Assembly (NCBI RefSeq): GCF_026008495.1
Contig: NZ_BQUN01000182.1
Location: 59,050-123,049 of the forward strand
DNA: 64,000 nt
Reading direction: 5' to 3'
From: Streptomyces sp. A012304
GTDB lineage: Bacteria; Actinomycetota; Actinomycetes; Streptomycetales; Streptomycetaceae
A program made the position numbers and the translations under genes. The notes under the pieces were generated by a model. That model searched no databases, was not told the origin of the DNA, and saw nothing but the letters and a program-made list of their open reading frames with translations. Below, in pieces: positions 16,556 through 25,390 of the stretch; the stretch's first letter is position 1; every line of letters starts with the position of its first letter.

Positions 16556-17197
16556 TCAGGCCGATGGCTCCTGCTTCTGCTCCTCGGCCGGCGGCTGAGC
16601 GTCCGGAGCGGTGTAGAAGACGGACGTGCCCTGCTTGGTGCGCTGGGCGTGGTTCTTGGCCACCAGACCTTCGAGGGTGGTCCGCACGACGGTTGCCTTG
16701 ATACCCCGCTCGGGATACTGCTGCCCCAGCGACTGGGCGACCTCGGCCGCGGAGCGTGGCTCACTCTGCCCGGCCAGATGCTCACGGACCAGCGAGACGA
16801 GCGAGGGCTGAGCGGGCTCCATGCTCGCCGTCCGCGTGGCCTTCTTCTTGTCGGCCGGCTTGCGGGCCGCCGGAGCGGCCTTCTTGGCCTTCGTCTGCTT
16901 GGCGGTACCCGCCGCTGCCGCGGTCTTCTTGCGAGGCGCGGGCACCGACGCGACCGGCTCGGCCGCCGGCGTGACCGGTTCGGCCGCCGGCGCGGTTTGA
17001 GGAGGCTCGACACCCAGCGCCTGCCGGACGTTCAGCAGCACCGAGCGGTCCTTCTCCAACGCCGCCAACTGCTGTTGCAGTGTGGCGATCTCACCGCTGA
17101 TGCGTTCCTGTTCCTTGAGATTGCGCTCCAGGTCACCGGCGACCTGCGCCGCGTACTGGGAGGTCACTCCGTCCGGTTCGGTCGAGGTGTCAGACAT
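16556..17197 (-). CDS. Coiled-coil/winged-helix putative DNA-binding protein
   Basis: 213 residues in three parts: an N-terminal coiled coil (residues 20-60, AGDLERNLKEQERISGEIATLQQQLAALEKDRSVLL), an Ala/Lys-rich histone-H1-like linker (70-120, KKTAAAAGTAKQTKAKKAAPAARK), and a C-terminal winged-helix-like domain (130-195, SLVSLVREHLAGQ ... GIKATVVRTTLEGLVAKNHAQRTKQG). It resembles hypothetical Streptomyces regulators; a nucleoid or transcriptional role is likely from the layout, but no target is evident. The ATG follows GAGGATCA. The 180 bp downstream to the sortase start region show nothing specific. Confidence 0.65.
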   Translation of the reverse strand: MSDTSTEPDGVTSQYAAQVAGDLERNLKEQERISGEIATLQQQLAALEKDRSVLLNVRQALGVEPPQTAPAAEPVTPAAEPVASVPAPRKKTAAAAGTAKQTKAKKAAPAARKPADKKKATRTASMEPAQPSLVSLVREHLAGQSEPRSAAEVAQSLGQQYPERGIKATVVRTTLEGLVAKNHAQRTKQGTSVFYTAPDAQPPAEEQKQEPSA

Positions 17198-17398
17198 TGA
17201 TCCTCACGCTCCTTCATGACCCTCACGGGCGACGGGCCCACGACCCGCGTCCGGAAACGGTGCTGGTGCTGCGGCCGTCAGCGGCTACTGCTGCCCAGTT
17301 GTGTAGTGATACCACGGAAACGGGACAGGTTTTTCCTTTCCGATCGGGCTGCGCGGAGAGGGATGAACCACAGATCCTTCCATGCCGTCTCAGACAGT

Positions 17399-17419
17399 GA
17401 CACGGGAGAGCGCCGTGTC
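17399..17419. promoter_or_regulatory. Inverted repeat upstream of 17453
   Basis: GACACGG and CCGTGTC, 7-bp perfect arms spaced by 7 nt, end 33 bp before the start codon at 17453. It could be an operator or a leader hairpin. Confidence 0.35.
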
Positions 17420-17452
17420 GTTCGCTCATCGCATCGCTGTTGGAGGCACCTC

Positions 17453-17968
17453 ATGGCCATGGTCGGTCTGTTCTGGATCACTGAGGAATCGGTGTGGGTG
17501 GGAGCCGAGGCCGTCGGTGCCGCGACCGGGGTGCGGCTGACGGAGGACGGCGTCGAGACCGTCGGCGTCGACCAGGGCAGGTCGTGGGGTTGGGACCAGG
17601 TGCGGCGGATCGACGTCCGTGACGTGGCCGTGCGGTCCGCCGCCCGCCGCCTCGCGTCCGTGGCCCTGGACTCAGTGCTTGTGGCGGTGACCGGCGCCGG
17701 GGGCTTCCCGCCCGACTACACCGTGAGGGTGGAGACCGATACCGATGCGGACGCCGTCGAGGTGAGCGTCGCCTCAGCGGTCACCGGCGGCATCTACACA
17801 CCCGTCGAGTACGAGCTCTCCCGCACGCTCTTGGCGCGGCTCACCGACGGTGCCGTCGCTGTCGGCGAGTTGCTCGCCTGGGGCCGTGACCACGCCACCG
17901 ACGGCACCCCGCCGCGCGAAGAGCGTGAGGCACTGCTGCGGAAGTGGACCGGCGACGACTCGCACTGA
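17453..17968 (+). CDS. Hypothetical protein, 171 aa
   Basis: Not recognised. Soluble, beta-rich by pattern, with an N-terminal half resembling a PH-like or small barrel domain (GVRLTEDGVETVGVDQGRSWGWDQVRRIDVRDVAV) and a helical C-terminus. VRSAARRLASVALDSVLVAVTGAGGFPPDYTVRVET is a notable middle segment. The ATG at 17453 has GGAGG at 7 nt and was chosen over an upstream in-frame ATG at 17216 whose codons do not look coding. Convergent with the DoxX gene. Confidence 0.65.
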   Translation: MAMVGLFWITEESVWVGAEAVGAATGVRLTEDGVETVGVDQGRSWGWDQVRRIDVRDVAVRSAARRLASVALDSVLVAVTGAGGFPPDYTVRVETDTDADAVEVSVASAVTGGIYTPVEYELSRTLLARLTDGAVAVGELLAWGRDHATDGTPPREEREALLRKWTGDDSH

Positions 17969-18000
17969 CCTCGGGACGCCGTCCACCGGCCCGGCAGTCC

Positions 18001-18450
18001 TCAGGAAGACACCTCGGTCGCACGGTGAGCGGCCGGTCGCCCGTGCCGCTCCCGGCCCACCAGGCCTGGCAGCGACAGGCCGCCCGGGCCGGAGAACACC
18101 AGCAGCAGGAACCCCCAACAGAAGAGCGCCGGGGCCAGGCCGCCGTTCTGCAGCGGGAAGAGGCCGTCCTGTTGGTGTTCGGTGAAGTAGGCGAACGCCA
18201 TGATGCCCGAGCTGAGGAAGGCCGCGCCGCGGGTGGCGACACCGAGGAGGACGAGCGCGCCGCAGATCAGCTCGATCACCCCGGCGTACCAGAAAGGCCA
18301 GTCACCTGTCGGGCTGGCCTTTCGACCCAGCACGCCGAAGACCGTCGCGGCGCCCTCCGTGGTGAACAACAGGCCCAGGACCATGCGGAACAGACCCAGC
18401 ACGAGGGGCTGACGTGCCGTCAGCCAGTCGTTGAGGCGCGAGGTGGTCAT
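18001..18450 (-). CDS. DoxX-family membrane protein
   Basis: 149 residues with four membrane helices: LVLGLFRMVLGLLFTTEGAATVF, YAGVIELICGALVLLGVATRGAAFL, GIMAFAYFTEHQ and LFCWGFLLLVFSG. It matches DoxX/SURF4 small redox-associated membrane proteins, several of which work with thiol or quinone stress systems. The ATG at 18450 has GAGGAG 7 nt upstream. Divergent from the DUF4139 gene across about 217 bp. Confidence 0.82.
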   Translation of the reverse strand: MTTSRLNDWLTARQPLVLGLFRMVLGLLFTTEGAATVFGVLGRKASPTGDWPFWYAGVIELICGALVLLGVATRGAAFLSSGIMAFAYFTEHQQDGLFPLQNGGLAPALFCWGFLLLVFSGPGGLSLPGLVGRERHGRPAAHRATEVSS

Positions 18451-18667
18451 CGGTGTACTCCTCGAAATCTGATCGACAGTGCCCGACGCTGAGCCGGGGA
18501 AGGCTGACCGCGACGGGCAGGGCGCGTACGTCCCGGCCGTCCGTACGTGCGCGCATTGCTCCGGGTTCAAACCGAACGGGCACATACCGCTTGAGCACCC
18601 GACGGGGCCGCGGCGCCCGTACCGTCGTAGGCTTCAGCCTGCAAGGACACGGCGGGGGGCGGAGCAC

Positions 18668-20746
18668 ATGAGTCCTGAGAGCACACAGAGCTGGGAGTCG
18701 ACCCTCGACGCGGTCGTGGTGTACGCGCAGGGTGCGCTCTGCCGCCGTCTGGCCCGGGGCAGCGTGCCGCCGGACGGCCGGGTGCGGGTGGCGGGACTGC
18801 CCCGCTCGCTGGACCCGGGCTCACTGCGGGCACGCGTCGTGGGCACGTCCGGGCTCCGCGTCACCGAGGCCCGGGTCGAGGTCGACGCCCAGCCCTTCGA
18901 CACCGGCACCCCCGACGCGTTGCTGCGCGAGGCCGAGCGGCTGCGTGAGGTGTGCGAGGCGGCGCGGGGACGCCGGGACCGTCAGCTGAACCTGATCGCG
19001 GAGATCACCGCGCTGCACCCCGTTCCGCCCACCCGCAGGCGCGACGACCCGCACCGCCGCACCCCGGCCGACGCCTGGCTGGGGCTCGCCGACTTCGTCG
19101 ACGCACGGCTGACACACCTGCACGAGCGCCTCGCCGAGTCGGAGGAGGCGCTGCGGCGTGCCGAGCACGACCTCGCCGTCGCCGAGGACCGGATCGCCCG
19201 CGCCTCCACCGACGCGCCGTCGGCCCACCTTCGCACCACGGTCTGCGCGGTCGTGACCTTCGACGGCGCCGGAGACGCGGACGTGGAACTCGAGTACGGA
19301 GTGCCGGGCGCCGTCTGGGTTCCGGCCTACCGTCTCACCCACCGTCAGGGCGACGACAGCGGCCGTCTGGTGCTGCGCGCCTCGGTCGCCCAGCGCACCG
19401 GCGAGGACTGGACCGGGGTACGCCTCGCCCTGGCCACCGCTGATCTGCGGCGCCGCACCGACCTGCCGAGGCTCCGCTCGGTCCGGATCGGACGCCGTCA
19501 GCCCGATCCCGCACCTTCTGGCTGGCGCGAGCCGCCGGCGGGGCTGGCCGACCTGTTCACCGGCTACGACGCCGCGGGCCCCCGCCCCGCCACCGCGCCT
19601 GCCGTGCCCGTGGCCTCGGCGGGCGGCTCGGCGCCCGCTCCCGTTCCGCCACCGCCGCCGGCACCGCAGGTGTACGGCGCGCCGCCCACCGCGCTCCCGA
19701 TGCCCGGCGGCGCCTTCCCGGGGGCCGTCGGCGCCGCGGCACCCGAACTCGCCCGGCGGGCCCCCTCGGCACCGGGCGGCCCGCCACGGGCCGGCGGCGC
19801 GCCCTTCGCGGCTCCCGCCGCCATGGCACCGGCGGCTCCCGGGGCCGCGCCGCCACCGTCCGCCGCACCGGCGAGGGCGCGCGAGGCGCGGGTCGAGGTC
19901 GCGCCCGGGCCGCCGCAGCCGAGCGGTGACCAACTCGACTACGCCGCCCTCGTCCTGTCAGGACCCGACGAGCAGCGCGGCCGCAGGGGCCGGCTGTTCC
20001 CCCACTCCGCCCACGACCCGGTGGCGTCCGAGTACCGTCGGCGCGCCGAAGCGGTGGCCAAGCTGCCCCTGCCCGGACACGCCGTACGGCCCCGCGAGTC
20101 GGCGGGTTCCTTCGACCACCGCTTCGACGCCACCGCCCGCGCCGACATCCCGTCGGACGGCACCTGGCACACCGTCACCGTGGGCGAGATCCCGGTCGGT
20201 CTGCGCACCGAGTACCTGTGCGTGCCGTCCGTGGAGCAGACCGTGTACGCGACACTGGTTCTCTCCAACGCCACCGGCCAGGCACTGCTGGCCGGCCCGG
20301 TGGAGGTCACCGTCGACGACGACTTCCTGCTGACGGCCGCGCTCCCCACGCTCGCCCCCGGCGGGGTGAGCCGGGTGGGACTCGGCCAGGCCGAGAGCAT
20401 CCGGGTCACCCGCCGCACGAACCTGCACGAGTCGACCGCGGGTCTGCGCAACAACGTCACCGTGCTCGACCACCGCGTCCATGTGGAGCTGGCCAACCGG
20501 CTCGCGCGGCCCGTCACCGTCGAGGTCCGCGAGCGGGTACCGGTCACCTCCGAACCGGACGTCCGGATCGAGGAACGAGCCGACTGGACGGCACCCGAGG
20601 CCGGCGCAGGGCCCGATCACCATGCCCCGGGCACCCGCGTCTGGCGGGTGGACCTGCCCGCCGGCGGCACCGCCACCCTTGACGGCGGCTACGAGATCCG
20701 CATCCCGGCCGACAAGACCCTGGCCGGCGGCAACCGCAGGAGCTGA
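18668..20746 (+). CDS. DUF4139 (mucoidy-inhibitor MuiA-like) protein, first copy
   Basis: 692 residues. The N-terminal DUF4140-like domain (LDAVVVYAQGALCRRLARGSVP), a coiled coil (about 85-180, LHERLAESEEALRRAEHDLAVAEDRI) and the DUF4139 beta domain (GAVWVPAYRLTH ... SVAQRTGEDWTGVRLALATADL) are split by a 150-residue Pro/Ala/Gly-rich insert (about 310-460). The family is intracellular and of uncertain function; MuiA was named for suppressing mucoidy. The ATG at 18668 is preceded by GGAGC. It is followed 6 bp later by a second DUF4139 gene, so the two likely act as a pair. Confidence 0.82.
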   Translation: MSPESTQSWESTLDAVVVYAQGALCRRLARGSVPPDGRVRVAGLPRSLDPGSLRARVVGTSGLRVTEARVEVDAQPFDTGTPDALLREAERLREVCEAARGRRDRQLNLIAEITALHPVPPTRRRDDPHRRTPADAWLGLADFVDARLTHLHERLAESEEALRRAEHDLAVAEDRIARASTDAPSAHLRTTVCAVVTFDGAGDADVELEYGVPGAVWVPAYRLTHRQGDDSGRLVLRASVAQRTGEDWTGVRLALATADLRRRTDLPRLRSVRIGRRQPDPAPSGWREPPAGLADLFTGYDAAGPRPATAPAVPVASAGGSAPAPVPPPPPAPQVYGAPPTALPMPGGAFPGAVGAAAPELARRAPSAPGGPPRAGGAPFAAPAAMAPAAPGAAPPPSAAPARAREARVEVAPGPPQPSGDQLDYAALVLSGPDEQRGRRGRLFPHSAHDPVASEYRRRAEAVAKLPLPGHAVRPRESAGSFDHRFDATARADIPSDGTWHTVTVGEIPVGLRTEYLCVPSVEQTVYATLVLSNATGQALLAGPVEVTVDDDFLLTAALPTLAPGGVSRVGLGQAESIRVTRRTNLHESTAGLRNNVTVLDHRVHVELANRLARPVTVEVRERVPVTSEPDVRIEERADWTAPEAGAGPDHHAPGTRVWRVDLPAGGTATLDGGYEIRIPADKTLAGGNRRS

Positions 20747-20752
20747 CACACC

Positions 20753-22318
20753 ATGTCCACGGCCTCCCAGCCGATCGCCCTCCCCGTCACCGCCGTCACC
20801 TGCCTGGAGGACCGTGCGCACATCGAGCGCACCGCCGTGCTCGACCTGCGGGCCGGCGTCCAGCGGCTGCGTCTCGGACCGGTCAGCGCGCTGGCCGTCG
20901 ACCGCACCCTCCATGCTGAGCTGACCGCCGAGCATCCCGCGACCGTGCTCGACGCGCGGATCGTCCGCAGCTGGACGCCTCGTGGACCGCAGCCCCTCAC
21001 GGACGACGACTCCCCCCTGCGCCACCGTGTGCACGCCCTCGAGGAGGAGCAAGTCGCCCTCGAACAGCGACGCGATCGGCTGCGTGCCCGCCTCGACCTG
21101 CTCGGCCGCCTCGCCGCCGACCTGCTGCGGGAGATCGGCGAAGGCGCCGGCTCCGGGGAGAACGAAGCGCCCCGCTGGGCCCGCGAACTCGACCGCGTGG
21201 ACGACGAACGGGACACCCACGGCGAGGAACTGCGCACCGTGCAAGCCCGTCTGACCGCCCTCACCGCGGAACTCGGGGCGGCCCGGCGGGCCATGGACCA
21301 CTTCGAGCGGGAACCCGCCGAGTTGGTCGGCCATGTCGAGCTGACCGTGCAGGCCACGGCCGACGGGCCGGTCGCGCTGCGCCTGAGCCACCTCACCCCG
21401 TGCGCGCTGTGGCGGCCCGCCTACCGGGCCGTGCTCGACGGCGACCGCCTGACGCTGGAGACCGACGCCATGGTCTGGCAGCGCACCGGCGAGGACTGGT
21501 CGGACGTACGGCTGACGTTGTCGACGGCCCGGTCGGCGCTGGCCACCGAGCCGCCGCGCCTGACCGAGGACCGGTTGACGCTCGTGGACCGCCCCGCCGC
21601 GGAGCGCCGCACGGTGGACGTCCAGTGGCGCGAGGAGGAGATCGGGGACCTCGGCCCGGCCCCGGTGGTCGGCCTGCCGGGCGTGGACGACGGCGGTGAG
21701 GCGCGGGTGCTGACCTCGCCCGCACCGGTCTCCGTGCCCGGCGACGGCCGCGCCCACCGGGTGCCGCTCTCCGCGTTCACCACCGCTGCCGGCAGCGAGT
21801 ACGCGTGCTCGCCCGAGCTGTCCCCGCTCGTCACCCAGGTGGTGCGGGGTGACAACCTGTCCGGTCACGCGCTGCTCGCCGGGCCCGTGGACCTGGTCCG
21901 CGGCAGCGGCTTCAGCGGCCGCGGCACGCTGGACTTCACCGCCCCCGGCGCGCCCCTCCAGCTCGCCTTCGGCAGCCGCGACGACTACCGGGTGGTCAGG
22001 CAGGCCGACGAGACCCGCGACACCGTCGGCATGACCCAGCGGACCGTCGTCACCCGCACGGTCAGACTGCACCTGTCCCGGTTCTCCGCGCCCGGTGAGC
22101 AGGACGCACGCGTGGTCGTCCTGCGGGAGCGGATCCCGGTCTCGGAGGTCGCGGCGGTGGAGGTGCGTCTGCGCAAGGAAGCCTGTTCCCCGCCGCCCGA
22201 CGCGGTCGACGCGGACGGCGTCGCCCGCTGGGACGTCATGCTCCCGCCCGGCGGCCGTCGTACGGTCACCCTGGTGTACGAGCTGTCGGCGAGCGCCAAG
22301 GTCTCAGGGCTCCTGTGA
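20753..22318 (+). CDS. DUF4139 protein, second copy
   Basis: 521 residues, a shorter paralogue of its neighbour without the Pro-rich insert. It shares ALWRPAYRAVLDGDRL and VWQRTGEDWSDVRLTLSTA, a central coiled coil (about 85-190, HALEEEQVALEQRRDRLRARLDLL) and the C-terminal VELSASAKV beta strands typical of DUF4139. The start is 6 bp after the first copy's stop, so they form one operon. Tandem unequal copies suggest a hetero-oligomer. Confidence 0.82.
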   Translation: MSTASQPIALPVTAVTCLEDRAHIERTAVLDLRAGVQRLRLGPVSALAVDRTLHAELTAEHPATVLDARIVRSWTPRGPQPLTDDDSPLRHRVHALEEEQVALEQRRDRLRARLDLLGRLAADLLREIGEGAGSGENEAPRWARELDRVDDERDTHGEELRTVQARLTALTAELGAARRAMDHFEREPAELVGHVELTVQATADGPVALRLSHLTPCALWRPAYRAVLDGDRLTLETDAMVWQRTGEDWSDVRLTLSTARSALATEPPRLTEDRLTLVDRPAAERRTVDVQWREEEIGDLGPAPVVGLPGVDDGGEARVLTSPAPVSVPGDGRAHRVPLSAFTTAAGSEYACSPELSPLVTQVVRGDNLSGHALLAGPVDLVRGSGFSGRGTLDFTAPGAPLQLAFGSRDDYRVVRQADETRDTVGMTQRTVVTRTVRLHLSRFSAPGEQDARVVVLRERIPVSEVAAVEVRLRKEACSPPPDAVDADGVARWDVMLPPGGRRTVTLVYELSASAKVSGLL

Positions 22319-22384
22319 GGCAGGCTCCGGCGGGGACCGGGGCGAGACCCCCGGGAACGGACCCGTGCGGACCGGCATTGGGGT

Positions 22385-22495
22385 CGCTTCTCGCGGCCCC
22401 GCACCCCGGAGGGCATCGCCGAGAGACCGGCGCCTTCCTCGCCGGCCCGGTGGGTCGACGGCCAGGTGCTTTTCACCGACGGCGGCATCGCCTGA
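22385..22495 (+). pseudogene. C-terminal stump of an SDR oxidoreductase
   Basis: The frame reads TPEGIAERPAPSSPARWVDGQVLFTDGGIA-stop, the signature tail of a short-chain dehydrogenase (G-T-P-E-D-I-A ... V-D-G-Q-V-L-x-T-D-G-G). No Rossmann head, Ser or Tyr-Lys motif lies upstream before the DUF4139 stop. Only the last 35 or so codons survive. The remainder of 22319-22624 shows nothing further. Confidence 0.55.
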
Positions 22496-22624
22496 CCGGC
22501 CGACCGCCCGCCGTACCGCGCCCAGGCGGTCGGCCCGCCCGATTGTCAGTGGCTCCCCCTACGGTGTGATCAGTGGGACCTGCCCGAAGACAGCAGGTCC
22601 GTACGTCCTTGGGAGGGGTCTGCC

Positions 22625-24076
22625 ATGTCTGCCGGGTCCGCGGTGTCGACGACGTATCTGGAGCTGTCGCAGGAAGGCGGCGGGGCGCACAAGTTCTACG
22701 AAGTGGCGGTCGACGGCACGGTGGTGACGGTGCGGTACGGACGGATCGGAGCCGCCGGCCAGACCACGACGACGACCTTCGCGACACCGCAGAAGGCGCA
22801 GGCCGCCGCCGCCAGGAAGGTGGGCGAGAAGGTCCGCAAGGGCTACGCGCCGGCCGTCCCCGGGCAGCGAGCCCCGCGCCCGGTGACCCGGCGTCAGGTG
22901 ACCTCCGCCCCGTCCACCGCGCGCGCCGTGGCACCGGTGCTGTGGCGGTTCCGCACGGGCTCGTCGGCGTTCGGCATCCACGTCGACGACGAGCGCTGCT
23001 GGGTGGGCAACCAGCAGGGCGACGTCTACACCCTGGACCACGACGGCGGCGTCCTCGCCCGTTTCAGCCTGCCGGACGGTGTGAAGTGCCTGGTGGCCGA
23101 CGACTTCTGGATCTACGCCGGCTGCGACGACGGCAAGGTCTACGACCTGTCCTCCAAGCTGCCGTTCGCCGCGTACGACATCTCCGCGGACGTCGACATT
23201 TTCTGGCTGGACATCCACGAGGGCATCCTGAACGTCTCCGACCGCGACGGCAGGCTCACCGTCATCGACCACGAGGACGAGCACCAGTGGGCGCGCCGCA
23301 GCCAGGGCGAGCACGCCTGGATGGTGCGCGCCGACGACCGGGCCGTCTACCACGGCCACCACCGAGGCGTCACCGCGTACGTCCCCGACGGCGGCGGCGA
23401 ACTGTGGCACACCCCCACCCGGGGCGGCGTCCTGTTCGGCTGGCAGGAGGACCACGCCGTGTACGCGGGCACCGCGCACCGCGTGGTCCAGCGGCTGGCG
23501 AAGGCGAACGGCGCGATCGAGGCCACCTACGTCTGCGACAGCGCGGTGTACTCGTGCGCCACGTCACCCGGAGGGCGGTTCGTCTTCGCCGGTGACGCCG
23601 CGTCGTCCGTCTACTGCTTCGACCGGGACGGTACGCGGCTGTGGAAGCTCGGTACGGGCGGCGGCTCGGCGTTGTCGATGCAGTACCACGACGAGCGGCT
23701 GTACTTGGTGACCACGGACGGCTCGCTGGTGTGCGTGGACGCGAGCGAGGCGGCCGTCTCCGCCGCTCAGCAGGGCACGGTACCGGTCGCGCGGGACATC
23801 AAGCTCGCCGCGGCCCTGCCGGCCCACGCGCCGGCGACGGCCGTGGACGCGGTGGCCACCGTGACCCGGGCCCCCGCCGGGACGATCGTCGTCGAGTGTG
23901 TCCAGGAGAGCGGCCGGTTGCGGGTGCGGGTCGTGTCCGAGGGCTACGACTCGTCCTGGAAGGTGCAGTTTCCCCGCGCGATACGGGAGCCCGGGGCGCG
24001 CTACGTGGTGGACGACCTGCACCCGGCGGCCGGCGGCTTCTACCGGGTGCGCGGAGACATCCGGCGCCTGCTGTGA
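22625..24076 (+). CDS. WGR-domain beta-propeller protein
   Basis: 483 residues. The N-terminal WGR domain (residues 8-80, YLELSQEGGGAHKFYEVAVDGTVVTVRYGRIG, here YGRIG replacing WGR) is joined to a PQQ/WD-like propeller (105-390; repeated blades such as CWVGNQQGDVYTLDHDG, DRDGTRLWKLG, VTTDGSLVCVD) and a small C-terminal beta domain. WGR domains are best known from PARP enzymes, where they bind nucleic-acid ends; bacterial stand-alone fusions are not characterised. No transferase domain is present. The ATG has GGGAGGGG upstream. It follows the DUF4139 pair and could be functionally linked. Confidence 0.75.
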   Translation: MSAGSAVSTTYLELSQEGGGAHKFYEVAVDGTVVTVRYGRIGAAGQTTTTTFATPQKAQAAAARKVGEKVRKGYAPAVPGQRAPRPVTRRQVTSAPSTARAVAPVLWRFRTGSSAFGIHVDDERCWVGNQQGDVYTLDHDGGVLARFSLPDGVKCLVADDFWIYAGCDDGKVYDLSSKLPFAAYDISADVDIFWLDIHEGILNVSDRDGRLTVIDHEDEHQWARRSQGEHAWMVRADDRAVYHGHHRGVTAYVPDGGGELWHTPTRGGVLFGWQEDHAVYAGTAHRVVQRLAKANGAIEATYVCDSAVYSCATSPGGRFVFAGDAASSVYCFDRDGTRLWKLGTGGGSALSMQYHDERLYLVTTDGSLVCVDASEAAVSAAQQGTVPVARDIKLAAALPAHAPATAVDAVATVTRAPAGTIVVECVQESGRLRVRVVSEGYDSSWKVQFPRAIREPGARYVVDDLHPAAGGFYRVRGDIRRLL

Positions 24077-24167
24077 CGGGGACCGGCCCGGCAAGCCCCC
24101 GCCTCGGTCGCGTCACAGAGAGAGGCGAGGAGGCGACGTCTCACGGGCGTCCTGTTCTGCCTGGTGC

Positions 24168-25331
24168 CTACTTCCCCCAGATCTTCCGGTACGCCTCCCG
24201 GTATCCCGACGGGTTCCAGGTGGTGGCGCCGTCGGTGTTGTCGGTCGTGCTGATGTGCACGGGGGCCACATATCCGCTGGCGGGACGGCCGGAGAAGGCG
24301 CGGTTGAACTCGTCGACGATCTGCCAGCCCTGGAGGGAGAGCGGCTCGGGGACGGTGGCCGCCTGGTACTGCTCGTTGTCGATGCGCTGGAAGGCGGAGG
24401 GATCACCGTCTCCGGCGCCGATGTTGAAGGGCGGGCCGGCCCCCTTCTCGCCGGCGGCGCGGAAGGCCGGGGCGGCGTCGGCGAAGTACAGGTCGTTGAT
24501 GGCGACGGAGTGGGTCCACCTGTCCCGGTAGCGGGAGAGCAGCGCGGAGACCTCCCGGGGCGTGCGACTGCTCGCGTCCGGGATCGGGATGTTCTCGTAC
24601 GCCAGCAGCCGCACCCCCGAGCAGGTGGCGAGCTCTTCTCTGATGAGCTCGGACTTGTTCCTGGCGAAGGGGATGGAGGCGTCGGTGAGGATCACGACCC
24701 CTGCGTTGCCGTCCGAGTCGGAGATGACCCATTGCGCGCTGATCCTCGCAACGTCGTCGACTTCGGTGGTGACGTTGGTGAAGAGCTCGGGGTGCCGGCT
24801 CGGGCCGGGGGAGGCGACCGCGTGCCAGCCGATGAGCGGGATGCCGGACGCGTTGGCCCGCGCCACCTGCTGGGAGGTCGAGGCGGGGTCGAAACCGCCG
24901 ATGACGATGCCGGACGGCCGCAGGGCCAGGGCCTCGCTCATCGCCGCCTGGATGCCGGCGGGAGTACCGCCTCCGTCGATGACCCGGACGTTCCAGCCGA
25001 TGACCCGCGCGGCCTCCCGCACGGCGCCGGCGACGCTCGCGACTCCCGGGTTGGTCATGGTCTGCGCGACATAGACGATGCTTCTGCCGGACACCGCGGC
25101 GGGACCGCTGGTCGGTCCGTTCCAGGGCGTGTCGGACCGCTCCGCCCGGCTGACGGCGGCCTGGGCCCTGGCCTGGACCTCGGGGCAGCCGCTCGGCCGG
25201 GAGGGGGAGTCCGCCGGGCCGCCCGACGAGCCGCGTTCACAGCCGACCAGGACGGTCGCCGTGACCAGCAGCGCGGTGGCGGCGCACCGGGCCGGGAGGG
25301 CGCCGGGGGTGGTCTTGCGGTTGCCGTGCAC
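24168..25331 (-). CDS. Sugar ABC transporter substrate-binding lipoprotein (RbsB-like)
   Basis: 387 residues. A lipoprotein signal (ATALLVTATVLVGC, Cys about residue 30) precedes the Periplasmic-binding-protein type 1 fold: RSIVYVAQTMTNPG, GIVIGGFDPASTSQQVARANASGIPLIGWHAV, and INDLYFADAAPAFR. It captures a sugar or small polar ligand for the adjacent permease. The GTG at 25331 has GAGGAG 6 nt upstream. It is the last gene of the ATPase-permease-SBP operon, 59 bp after the permease stop. Confidence 0.82.
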   Translation of the reverse strand: MHGNRKTTPGALPARCAATALLVTATVLVGCERGSSGGPADSPSRPSGCPEVQARAQAAVSRAERSDTPWNGPTSGPAAVSGRSIVYVAQTMTNPGVASVAGAVREAARVIGWNVRVIDGGGTPAGIQAAMSEALALRPSGIVIGGFDPASTSQQVARANASGIPLIGWHAVASPGPSRHPELFTNVTTEVDDVARISAQWVISDSDGNAGVVILTDASIPFARNKSELIREELATCSGVRLLAYENIPIPDASSRTPREVSALLSRYRDRWTHSVAINDLYFADAAPAFRAAGEKGAGPPFNIGAGDGDPSAFQRIDNEQYQAATVPEPLSLQGWQIVDEFNRAFSGRPASGYVAPVHISTTDNTDGATTWNPSGYREAYRKIWGK

Positions 25332-25390
25332 GGGAAGCTCCTCACGGAGGATGCGTGGGCGGGAGGCCGGGGGCGATGCCCACGGGTGGG

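Noticed and set aside
19958..22072. 704-codon minus-strand open frame across the DUF4139 pair
   Set aside because: Antisense shadow of two clear coding genes; Arg/Gly/Val-rich with no domain.
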